Positions 1-7,098 of a stretch of DNA of 64,000 nucleotides are shown in pieces. The stretch spans positions 84,052 through 148,051 of the forward strand of contig NZ_JAAIKO010000016.1 in assembly GCF_016107395.1 (NCBI RefSeq). Reading direction: 5' to 3'. The notes under the pieces were generated by a model. It did no database searches. It had not been told where the DNA came from and worked only from the letters and a program-made list of their open reading frames with translations. A program made the translations under genes and the position numbers. Origin of the DNA: Streptomyces fildesensis (GTDB lineage: Bacteria > Actinomycetota > Actinomycetes > Streptomycetales > Streptomycetaceae). Within the stretch, counting starts at the first letter, position 1, and each line of letters begins with the position of its first letter.

Positions 1-9
1 CTGCCGGCC

Positions 10-930
10 ATGACCGTGCACGCGTGCCTGCGCGAGGGCGGTGGCGGAAGCCCGACCGCGGTTGTGGACGAGGCATCATCATCTCTGTCCGGCCACCTGT
101 TGACCGATGACGAGCGCCGCGCGGTACCCGCCCTGGCCGGCACCTCCCACGCGGCTTTCCTCTCGCAGGACGGCGAACGGGCGGCCGGGAGCGGGGACGA
201 CCGGCCCGTGGTCACCGTGCGTTTCTTCACCGCTGAGGGGGAGTTGCCCGCGTGCGGTCACGGCACCGTGGCCGCCTTGGCCTTCCTCGCTCAGCGCGCG
301 GGGGGCAGGGAGTACCAGGCAGCCCTGTGCGTGGCCGGGCGCGTCGTCGAGGGTCGCGCAGTGTGCGGGGCGTCGTCCATCGAGGCCGCCTTCGAGGCGG
401 GGCCGGTCGGCCTGCGTGAGCCCACATCAGGTGAACTCGCGCTGCTCCTGCCCGCTCTGGGACTCCGCACGGCGGTCGCCTCCGGAGCGTGCATCGCCAC
501 GCTGGGACGTCCGCGGCTCCTCCTGCCTCTTCCCACCCGCTCCGCTCTCGCCGTCCTGAGCCCGGACCTCGACCGGCTCGCCGCCGCTTGTGATCGCCTG
601 GGCCTGCTGGGCGCCTTCGTCCACGCCCCGATATCGCCCTCGGGGCGGGTCGCGGCCCGCATGTTCGCCCCATCGATCGGCGTACCGGAGGACATCGCCA
701 ACGTGAACAGCTCCGCCTGCCTGGCCGCCCACCTGCTCGGCCGTCAGGGCACCACCGGGATCACCGTCTACATGGGCGATGCGCTGGGCCGTCCCTCCAC
801 CGTCACCGCCGCCGCACGCCGCACTTCGTCGGGCCCGATGGTCGAGGTCAGGGGCACCGCAAGGATCGGGCATGTGCTCCGATTGCCGGAACGGTTGGTT
901 CCTCCCGGCGGGCGAACAGTCCGGCCCTGA
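10..930 (+). CDS. PhzF-family isomerase-like protein
   Basis: A 306-residue protein resembling the PhzF (phenazine biosynthesis-like) fold, a family of metal- and cofactor-free isomerases, mostly of unknown substrate. The N-terminal GSPTAVV resembles the family's GNPAAVV segment, and ACGHGTVAALAF around residues 81-92 matches the strongly conserved CGHATLA motif. Length fits the family (about 260-310). By eye, the place where classical PhzF has the Ser-Glu-Thr catalytic segment reads TSHAAF, so the usual catalytic Glu appears to be His; activity may differ or be lost. The gene lies at the window edge and nothing upstream can be seen. No phenazine genes are nearby, so a phenazine role is not supported. 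Confidence 0.8.
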   Translation: MTVHACLREGGGGSPTAVVDEASSSLSGHLLTDDERRAVPALAGTSHAAFLSQDGERAAGSGDDRPVVTVRFFTAEGELPACGHGTVAALAFLAQRAGGREYQAALCVAGRVVEGRAVCGASSIEAAFEAGPVGLREPTSGELALLLPALGLRTAVASGACIATLGRPRLLLPLPTRSALAVLSPDLDRLAAACDRLGLLGAFVHAPISPSGRVAARMFAPSIGVPEDIANVNSSACLAAHLLGRQGTTGITVYMGDALGRPSTVTAAARRTSSGPMVEVRGTARIGHVLRLPERLVPPGGRTVRP

Positions 931-1056
931 ACCCCGAAGCCCGTCCCCGTGACGACCACCGCACCGTGGCCCGACGTAGGGTCGAAGCCGTCGCCTTCTC
1001 CGACGCAATACGATCAACTTCCCTGAACCGACGCCATGATGAGGGGGAAGCCGCGA

Positions 1057-1362
1057 ATGCTGAACTACAACATCGATGTCTCCGACGTGGACTACGACCT
1101 CGTGCTGTCGGACCTGACTGCCGAAGGGGACCAGCTCGACGCCCTGGTGGCCGCCGAGGGCGACTGGACCCGGCCCACGCCGGCCGTGGGCCGGACGATC
1201 GCGCACCAGATCGCTCACCTCCGCGCGGCGGATGCGAACGTGCTGGTCGCCCTGCGTACGCCCGGCGCGTTCGACGCGGTGACACCGTCACCAAGGCCGT
1301 TTCACATCTCGGCCCGCACTGACGGAGGACCACAGCACCTGGGTGCGCTCAGCCCGCGCTGA
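1057..1362 (+). pseudogene. truncated TIGR03084-like protein (N-terminal fragment)
   Basis: About 101 residues from an ATG preceded by a GAGGGGG ribosome site at 1042-1048. Residues 8-67 look like the start of TIGR03084/maleylpyruvate-isomerase-type (DinB-like, mycothiol-related) proteins, with the TIAHQIAHLR segment typical of the metal-site helix. Such proteins normally run to about 260 residues. Here recognisable sequence stops near residue 67 and the tail (SPRPFHISARTDG onward) fits nothing in the family, so it reads as a gene cut by a deletion. An in-frame ATG at 1036 is an alternative start but has no good ribosome site. It could be expressed as a short protein, but function is doubtful. 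Confidence 0.6.
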
Positions 1363-1386
1363 GGGCTGTGACCACGGAAGGAATGC

Positions 1387-1935
1387 CTAGACCTCGGGAA
1401 GGGAAGGATCGGGCGTCCAGGGGGATGGTGCGGTGACGGACCAGCGTTCGTGGTCGCGCCAGGCTCCGTCGATGTAGAGATAGGCGGGCGACAGACCTTC
1501 GTAACGAAAGCCCAGGCGCTGGACCAAGGACAAAGACGCCTGGTTCGCCGGCTGGATGCTCGCCTCCAGCCGGTGGAGCCGCAGGTCGTTGAAGGCGTGC
1601 TGCAGGGCCAGGGTGAGCCCTTCGGTCATGTAACCCCGTCCCGCGGACGGGGCGAAAGCCGCATAGCCGAGGGACGCGCCCTGGTAGCGGCCCCGGATGA
1701 TCGAGTTGATGTTGACCATGCCGGCAGCTGCACCGGTCTCCTGAACGCGGATCACCAAGCCCAGGTCTGTGCCGTCGCTGAAGCGGTGCATCCAGCCCTG
1801 GAACTCCTCTGCGGTCGCGGGCAGTTGCATCCACGGCGAATGGAGGTCGGTGCTGGCCCGCACGAGCGAGCAGAACTCATCCTCGTCGGAGAGGGTGAGC
1901 GGGCACAGTTCAACCCGTGACGGCATATTGGACAT
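1387..1935 (-). CDS. GNAT acetyltransferase, RimJ/RimL-like
   Basis: A 182-residue GNAT-family N-acetyltransferase. The acetyl-CoA-binding motif A is visible as AGRGYMTEGL near residue 100, followed by a helix with HAFNDLRLHRLEA and the C-terminal NQASLSLVQRLGF, the classic RimJ/RimL arrangement. Length matches the family. The substrate, a protein N-terminus or a small amine, cannot be told. It is a single gene, convergent with the fragment at 1057-1362. Start is uncertain: the ATG at 1935 or the one three codons later, neither with a clear ribosome site. Confidence 0.85.
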   Translation of the reverse strand: MSNMPSRVELCPLTLSDEDEFCSLVRASTDLHSPWMQLPATAEEFQGWMHRFSDGTDLGLVIRVQETGAAAGMVNINSIIRGRYQGASLGYAAFAPSAGRGYMTEGLTLALQHAFNDLRLHRLEASIQPANQASLSLVQRLGFRYEGLSPAYLYIDGAWRDHERWSVTAPSPWTPDPSLPEV

Positions 1936-2031
1936 GGGCCAATGTTAGGACCTCACGCCTGCGAGCTCATCGACGATGTAGTCGAGGTCGTTCGGGCTCA
2001 GGACCGCCTAGGGTCGCTGCGCGGTCGGCTC

Positions 2032-2472
2032 TCACCGGCCGCGCAGACCGGCGCTGATCGCCCTGCCGGTCAGGCGGACGGCGTCGGCAAGGTGTTCCAG
2101 GTTCTGTGCGGGATCGGTCAGGACGCACAAGGAGGCCACCGGGACACCGCCCGCGCTGTGCAGAGGCACGGCCACACAGCACACCCCCGCGGTCACCTCC
2201 TCCTGGTCGAACGCGACACCGTGGTCCCGGATCTCCGCCGCCTCCCGGCGCCAGGCCGCAGGGAGCGGGTCGATCGGGAGGGCGGGGTGTGCTCCGGACA
2301 CAAGGACCTTTCCCGCCGCGGTGAACCACAGCAGGGGCGTACCCCTTCGGGGCGGAGCCAGGGCATGGTCCCCGCCGGAGGCCCAGTGCATGACGAGGGT
2401 CTGTCCTTCCCACAGCACGCTGATCCCCACTGTCGTGCCGGCGACTGCCGCCAGGCGGCGGACGCCAGTTCC
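2032..2472 (-). pseudogene. IclR-type regulator, effector-domain remnant
   Basis: Reading from about 2472, the frame gives LAAVAGTTVGISVLWEGQ, then LWFTAAGKVL and, near the end, GVAFDQEEVTAGVCCVAVPL, which matches the ligand-binding domain of IclR regulators (the DxEE..GV.CVA.P pattern). The N-terminal winged helix-turn-helix is missing. The remnant begins directly after the end of an unrelated phosphatase fragment on the same strand, so two gene ends appear joined by deletion. The longest internal ATG (2430) would give 132 residues without a DNA-binding domain. Confidence 0.65.
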
Positions 2473-2491
2473 CGTGCGACGTTGCCCAAGG

Positions 2492-2790
2492 GGCGGCGGG
2501 GAAGCTGACCAGGAGCAGGGTCACGTCGTCGGCGTAGGCGGCGGTGTCCGGCAACAGCCCACGGACCACGAGGTCCGCAATCTCATCCAGGTTGGCGGTG
2601 ACGGTGAAGGCGCGGTGCAGGGAGGCAGTCAGCAGGTTGAGCTGAAGCTCCATGTCGCTGCTCGGGGTCTCCACCAGTCCGCCGGTATACAGGGCCGAGG
2701 TCGCGTCGGGATGGTTGGGAAAGCACATCTGTTCGTGGGGTACCCCGCCAACGCCCAGGGGGACGCTGACCGGCACGGGCAGTTCTCCGC
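2492..2790 (-). pseudogene. SpoIIE/RsbU-type PP2C phosphatase, C-terminal remnant
   Basis: The frame contains PLGVGG, then TSALYTGGLVETP and YADDVTLLLVSFP. These match the last third of the SpoIIE-type Ser phosphatase domain (PPLGV...LYTDGLVE...DDxxLLxxR). The usual LYTDG Asp reads Gly, so a metal-binding residue is lost, and everything N-terminal (GAF/PAS and the catalytic front half) is absent. Phosphatases of this type are abundant in Streptomyces and control anti-sigma antagonists. This copy is debris fused end to end with an IclR remnant. Confidence 0.65.
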
Positions 2791-2904
2791 GCCGGCGGGG
2801 TAACAGGTGGGGATCTCGTTCGGGTAAGCGTCCCGTCGTGTGGCACCCCATGGCGCCTGCTCCGATTCGAACGCCTCAGCGAGTGGGGCAAATCTTGCTG
2901 AAAC

Positions 2905-2960
2905 CGTAAGTAGTAAGAAATGTCGTAAGACATAAGGATCTTGAAATCGTCAGTAGCCTG
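2905..2960. promoter_or_regulatory. AT-rich upstream region of the CHAT block with small palindrome
   Basis: A short island much richer in A/T than its surroundings lies about 50-105 bases before the CHAT gene. It holds three GTAAG copies and a palindrome ATGTC-gtaa-GACAT at 2920-2933. This is the natural place for the promoter or operator of the 3.0-13.9 kb block. No convincing -35/-10 pair was assigned. Confidence 0.35.
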
Positions 2961-3009
2961 CTCTCAGGTGGCTGACTGTCGGCCGCGCCATTCGGGGGGC
3001 GGTTGACGT

Positions 3010-6000
3010 ATGCGTGTTTCTGGAGACATCCCTCCGCGAGACAGCTTCGTTCCGTGCCATGACGTGGACCGAGCGGTTGCCGCGGATGTGCGGACTCTGC
3101 GAGTTGCCGGCACCGCCTTGCAGCCACGGTGTATCGCGCTCGGAAATCTCGCGATCTCGCTGTACTCCCGTCACCGCTGTCAGGGCGACCGGCAGGATCT
3201 GGACACCGCGATAGAGCACTTACGTACGGTGCTCAGACTCCTGCCGCCCGGTCATCCCGAACAGGACACCGCCCAAGGAAACCTGGCGATGATGCTGGCG
3301 GCGCGCGGCACTCGCGGTGATCTGGAGGATGCCGTGGCCCTGTGGCGGCGCGGGCTTGCGCGGACGCGGCGCGGGAGCCACGAGTGGGCTCTGGCCTGTG
3401 GGCAGTTGGCCCAAGGATTGTACGAGATGTTCACCGCCGAGGGCGATGTGTCGGAGCTGGATGAGGCGGAACGACTCCTCGGCGGAGCGCTGGGACTTCT
3501 GCCGCGCACAGGTCGGGGTGACGTTCTGCGCGGCAACTACGCGATCGTGCTGTCGACCCGGCACCAGGTCGTACGGCCCGACCCCGGAGGTCTCGACCGG
3601 GCCATCGGGATTTTTGAGGATCTGATACGGCGCAAGGCTGACCCGTCCGCCCCGGAACTTCCGGGCTGGGCCGCCACCCATCTGGCACAGGCCCTCGTCA
3701 ACCGCTATACCGACCGCAGTGATCCGGCGGATCTCGCCCGGGCGAGGGAACTGGGAAGTCCACCCGATGGATCCACCGTCCCCGGCTCCCGGCTTGCCGC
3801 CAGCGCGGCGATCGGAGCGGACATCCAGGCGACGGTCGCGATGTACGAATACCTGACGGATGCCCGGCAGGCGGATGTGGACCAGGCAATCCACGATCAG
3901 CAGCGAGCTGTCGACCAGAGCGGTGACGATCCTGTCCGGCGCGGGCCCACCGTGATCAATCTGGCGACGACCCTGGCCATGCGACATTACGCGCGCAGGG
4001 ATGCCGCTCCCACGCACCCCTCCGCGGGCTCCGGAGACATCGCCACCGATCTGACCCGGGCGCTGGAACTGCTGCGGGGACTCCGCACGGCCGATACGCC
4101 GGTACCGTACCGGGGAGGGGCCATGGCGCTGCACGGCATGCTGCTCATGGACCGCTACATGACCGATCCGGGCCGGTACGCGGCCGACCCGGCCATGGCC
4201 GACCAACTCCTCAGCTCCGCACTCGAGTTGCCGATGGACTACCGCAGCAGGATCGGTGCGAGGCTACGGTTGGCTTACTCCCGACTGGCCATCGCCCATT
4301 CCACCGGCGACGCGAACGGCCTGGATGCCGCGGTGGCCCTGATGCGCGGAGCTGTCAGCGACATACCGCCCCAGTCGCCGCTGCACGCCGGCGCGCTGGG
4401 CTGCCTGGCCGACGTGCTGCAGACACGTGCGCAGACGACCGGAATGCCCGAGCACCAGCGAGAAGGCACCGAACTGTGCCGGGAGATCTGCCGCAACGAC
4501 GCGGACTCCGATCGGGCCGCGGTGTATCTGGCCGCCAGGGGATGGGCGCAGTGGGCATGGAGGCGCGGGGCGATGGACGAAGTCGCCGAGGCGGGCCGCA
4601 TCGCGTTACCGCTGCTGTACGACATCGCCGCGCTCCAACTGGGCCGGGAGGGCAAGGCCGTACCTCTGCGCCAGGCCGACCGGCTCTCCGCGCGCACGGC
4701 GTTCGCCCTTGTCGCGGTGGGCCAGAGCGCCGCGGCCGCGATCGCGCTCGAGACCGGCCGGGCGCTGATGCTCGGAGAGGTCATGCAGCGCGAACACCCC
4801 GATCTGCTCAGCCTGATGGACAGCGACTACCACAATCTCGTATCCCGTTTCCGCCGGGCGGCGGAACGGTTGACCTCGGTCGAACGCCGATTGCTGTTCG
4901 GCCCGCAGGACGCACCGGTGATCGACGGTGCGCGGGAGTCGTACCGGGCTCGGCTGGACGAGATGGACGACGTCGTCCAGGACATCCGCAGACTGCCGGG
5001 CTTCGGGACGTTCCTCCGCCCGCCCGCCCTGGCGGACCTGACGGGCACGGCCGCATCGTGCCGGAGCACGCTGGTCTACCTGGCGGCCACCGACAGGGGA
5101 GGCGTGGCGCTGGTCGTTCCTCGCACCGCGGCCGTTCCCCCCGCCGCACGTACGCGCACGGGTCCGGGTACGGAAGTGACGGCTGTCCCGCTTCCCCGGC
5201 TGACCACCGACTTCGAGCAGTCGTCGGTGGCGGCTCTCCGCCTCGCCCTCGAGCGGGACGTCGAGCACGGCGACCGGGACGCAGCAGAACGGTCCATGGA
5301 CGAACTGACCGGCCGACTGTGGAAGTCGGTGATGGAGCCCGTGGTTCAGGCGGTCGGATCCGGTACGGACATGGTCCTGATACCCGACGGCCCCCTGGGG
5401 ACGCTGCCGCTGCATGCCGCCGCATACCCCGACCCCAGCGCGCCGACGGGGCGGCGCTTCGTCATCGACGACCTGCCGGTGGCCATGGCCCCCAGTGCCC
5501 GCACCCTGAGCATCGCGGTGGCCCGCACTCCGGCGCCGGTCCACCGAGTCCTCGCCGTACGCGATCCACGCCCCAGCAGCGAAGTACTTCTGCCGGGCGC
5601 CGTCTCCGAGATCGAGCGGATCCGGGACGTCCTGCCGCCGAGCGTGCGGGTCCTTGAACTCCACGGCGCCGCGGCCACCCGGCAGGGCGTCCAGCAAGCC
5701 CTGGTCGACGTGCAGATCTGCCACTTCGCGTGCCACGCCCACGCGTACCCCGACCGGCCCCTGGACGGGGGACTGAGCCTGGCCGGCGACGCGTCCCTGA
5801 CCGTGCGGGACATGTTCGCGATGCCGTCCATCTCCGCCCGGCTGGCGGTGCTGTCGGCCTGTGACAGCGGCCGGTTCGACGAGACCCTGCCGGAGGAGGT
5901 CGTCGGGCTCGCGACGGGCTTCTTCCAGGCAGGCTTTGCAGCGGTCCTCGCCGCGCTGTGGCCGCTGGAGGACGCACCGGCCGCCGCGCAGATGGCGCTG

Positions 6001-6222
6001 ACCTACCGGCACTGGCTCAGCGACGGCATGTCACTTCCCGCGGCGGTCCGCAGTGCCATGGTGTGGATCCGGGACAGCACCAACGGGCAGAAGGCCGCGG
6101 CGTTCCCCGAACTCGACTTCGCCCCCGGGGACCCGGCCGCGACGGCTGACGCCGAGTGGCTCAGCACCAGGGACCACAGCAGCCCGCTGGTATGGGCCGC
6201 CTTCGTCTGCCTGGGGATCTGA
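3010..6222 (+). CDS. TPR-CHAT protease-like protein
   Basis: A 1070-residue protein with degenerate tetratricopeptide repeats over roughly residues 40-600 (for example ALGNLAISLYSRH, TAQGNLAMMLAARG) and a C-terminal CHAT domain (caspase HetF-associated with TPRs) from about 720 to 1070. The caspase-like dyad is visible: His909 in HFACHAHA and Cys951 in LSACDSG, followed by ATGFFQAGFAAVLAALWPL. CHAT domains are cysteine proteases; TPR-CHAT proteins act as regulated proteases in some immune systems (Csx29 in Craspase, gasdermin-linked proteases). It has two TTA codons (71 and 533), rare in Streptomyces and dependent on bldA tRNA. It begins an eight-gene co-directional block; the next gene starts 7 bases after its stop. 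The start is the first ATG, with a G-rich stretch 10 bases upstream. The substrate is unknown; no gasdermin was seen. Confidence 0.9.
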   Translation: MRVSGDIPPRDSFVPCHDVDRAVAADVRTLRVAGTALQPRCIALGNLAISLYSRHRCQGDRQDLDTAIEHLRTVLRLLPPGHPEQDTAQGNLAMMLAARGTRGDLEDAVALWRRGLARTRRGSHEWALACGQLAQGLYEMFTAEGDVSELDEAERLLGGALGLLPRTGRGDVLRGNYAIVLSTRHQVVRPDPGGLDRAIGIFEDLIRRKADPSAPELPGWAATHLAQALVNRYTDRSDPADLARARELGSPPDGSTVPGSRLAASAAIGADIQATVAMYEYLTDARQADVDQAIHDQQRAVDQSGDDPVRRGPTVINLATTLAMRHYARRDAAPTHPSAGSGDIATDLTRALELLRGLRTADTPVPYRGGAMALHGMLLMDRYMTDPGRYAADPAMADQLLSSALELPMDYRSRIGARLRLAYSRLAIAHSTGDANGLDAAVALMRGAVSDIPPQSPLHAGALGCLADVLQTRAQTTGMPEHQREGTELCREICRNDADSDRAAVYLAARGWAQWAWRRGAMDEVAEAGRIALPLLYDIAALQLGREGKAVPLRQADRLSARTAFALVAVGQSAAAAIALETGRALMLGEVMQREHPDLLSLMDSDYHNLVSRFRRAAERLTSVERRLLFGPQDAPVIDGARESYRARLDEMDDVVQDIRRLPGFGTFLRPPALADLTGTAASCRSTLVYLAATDRGGVALVVPRTAAVPPAARTRTGPGTEVTAVPLPRLTTDFEQSSVAALRLALERDVEHGDRDAAERSMDELTGRLWKSVMEPVVQAVGSGTDMVLIPDGPLGTLPLHAAAYPDPSAPTGRRFVIDDLPVAMAPSARTLSIAVARTPAPVHRVLAVRDPRPSSEVLLPGAVSEIERIRDVLPPSVRVLELHGAAATRQGVQQALVDVQICHFACHAHAYPDRPLDGGLSLAGDASLTVRDMFAMPSISARLAVLSACDSGRFDETLPEEVVGLATGFFQAGFAAVLAALWPLEDAPAAAQMALTYRHWLSDGMSLPAAVRSAMVWIRDSTNGQKAAAFPELDFAPGDPAATADAEWLSTRDHSSPLVWAAFVCLGI

Positions 6223-6229
6223 GGGACCC

Positions 6230-6889
6230 ATGGACTCGTTGGAGGCACTGCTCGCCACGCTGCTCGGCATCATGCCCGGGGCCTTGTACACCTGGGAACT
6301 GGAGAAGCAGGCGGGTGCGTGGGGCACGGGAGTCTCGGACCGTGTCCTGCGGTTCCTGGGCGTGTCAGTGCTGTTCCATCTGCTACTCGCTCCGCTGTCG
6401 TGGTGGCTGGTCCAGCAGGACCGGCATGGGTCGCTGCGCGCCGGCACCTTCCCGTGGGAGCTGTGGCCGGCCGTCGCCGTGTATGCCTTGCTGCCGGCTG
6501 TGCTCGGCCACGCGGTGGGTGTCGCGACCCGCCGCCGGCGCGCCTGGTCGCGTTGGCTGACCGGCCCGGCACCCGCCCCGCGCGCCTGGGACCAGGTGTT
6601 TTCCCAGGAGGGAAGTATCTGGCTGCGGATCCGGCTGAAGGATCCCGGCGGTGGGGACGGCGGATGGTTCGCCGGCGCGTTCGCCCCGGCCCGCCGTGGT
6701 CCGCATTCCTACGCGTCCGGGTTTCCGCACGACCAGGACCTCTACCTGGCCGAAACCGTGGAGGTCGACCCGGCGACGGGACGTATCCGCCTGGTGGACG
6801 GCCGGCCGAAGTTCCGAGATGTCGGCGTACTGATGCGGTGGGAGGAGATCGCCTACGCCGAGGTGATGTCCGGTGAGGGGGAGTTATGA
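6230..6889 (+). CDS. DUF6338-family membrane protein
   Basis: A 219-residue protein with three predicted membrane segments near residues 5-20, 43-62 and 77-100, followed by a soluble C-terminal half containing PRAWDQVFS, RIRLKDPGG and SYASGFPHDQDLYLAE, the pattern of the DUF6338 family. Function unknown. It starts 7 bases after the CHAT stop with a GAGGG ribosome site. Its last sense codon is TTA, and the sequence TTATGA makes that codon overlap the ATG of the next gene. Termination here, and so re-initiation on the 70-residue gene, may therefore depend on the bldA leucyl-tRNA. It probably anchors or senses for the neighbouring modules at the membrane; that is inference. Confidence 0.8.
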   Translation: MDSLEALLATLLGIMPGALYTWELEKQAGAWGTGVSDRVLRFLGVSVLFHLLLAPLSWWLVQQDRHGSLRAGTFPWELWPAVAVYALLPAVLGHAVGVATRRRRAWSRWLTGPAPAPRAWDQVFSQEGSIWLRIRLKDPGGGDGGWFAGAFAPARRGPHSYASGFPHDQDLYLAETVEVDPATGRIRLVDGRPKFRDVGVLMRWEEIAYAEVMSGEGEL

Positions 6890-7098
6890 ACGATGAAGAG
6901 ACAAGCGGGCCGCCCGTACCCGAGGAGGGGCCCGTACGGCGCCGCCGCGTGGTGCTCCGACGAGGGGGACACAGCCCCACGGGACCCACGGCGGCGAACA
7001 TGTCCGGGCTGCCGGCCTCGGTGACCGTATCCGACCCGCCCACGGTGCCCGCGCCCCAGGCACCCGACGACGCCGACGACGAGGGGTCCGCCACATGA
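6886..7098 (+). CDS. small basic/proline-rich protein, translationally coupled
   Basis: A 70-residue ORF whose ATG overlaps the upstream stop (ATGA at 6886-6889) and whose stop overlaps the next ATG (ATGA at 7095-7098). That double coupling is the main evidence that it is translated. The sequence starts acidic, then has VRRRRVVLRRGG, then a Gly/Pro/Ala-rich, likely disordered tail ending in acidic residues. There are no membrane segments and no Cys. I do not recognise it. Position suggests a linker, adaptor or substrate of the CHAT protease, kinase or radical SAM enzyme encoded around it; none of this is shown by sequence. Confidence 0.6.
   Translation: MNDEETSGPPVPEEGPVRRRRVVLRRGGHSPTGPTAANMSGLPASVTVSDPPTVPAPQAPDDADDEGSAT

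Noticed and set aside
427..1218. Long minus-strand frame opposite the PhzF gene
   Set aside because: It is the shadow of the PhzF reading frame and its downstream spacer; Gly/Arg-rich text, no family, no ribosome site.
4606..6012. 468-codon frame antisense to the CHAT gene
   Set aside because: High-GC antisense frames of this length are common in Streptomyces; composition is low-complexity and the plus strand has a clear CHAT domain.
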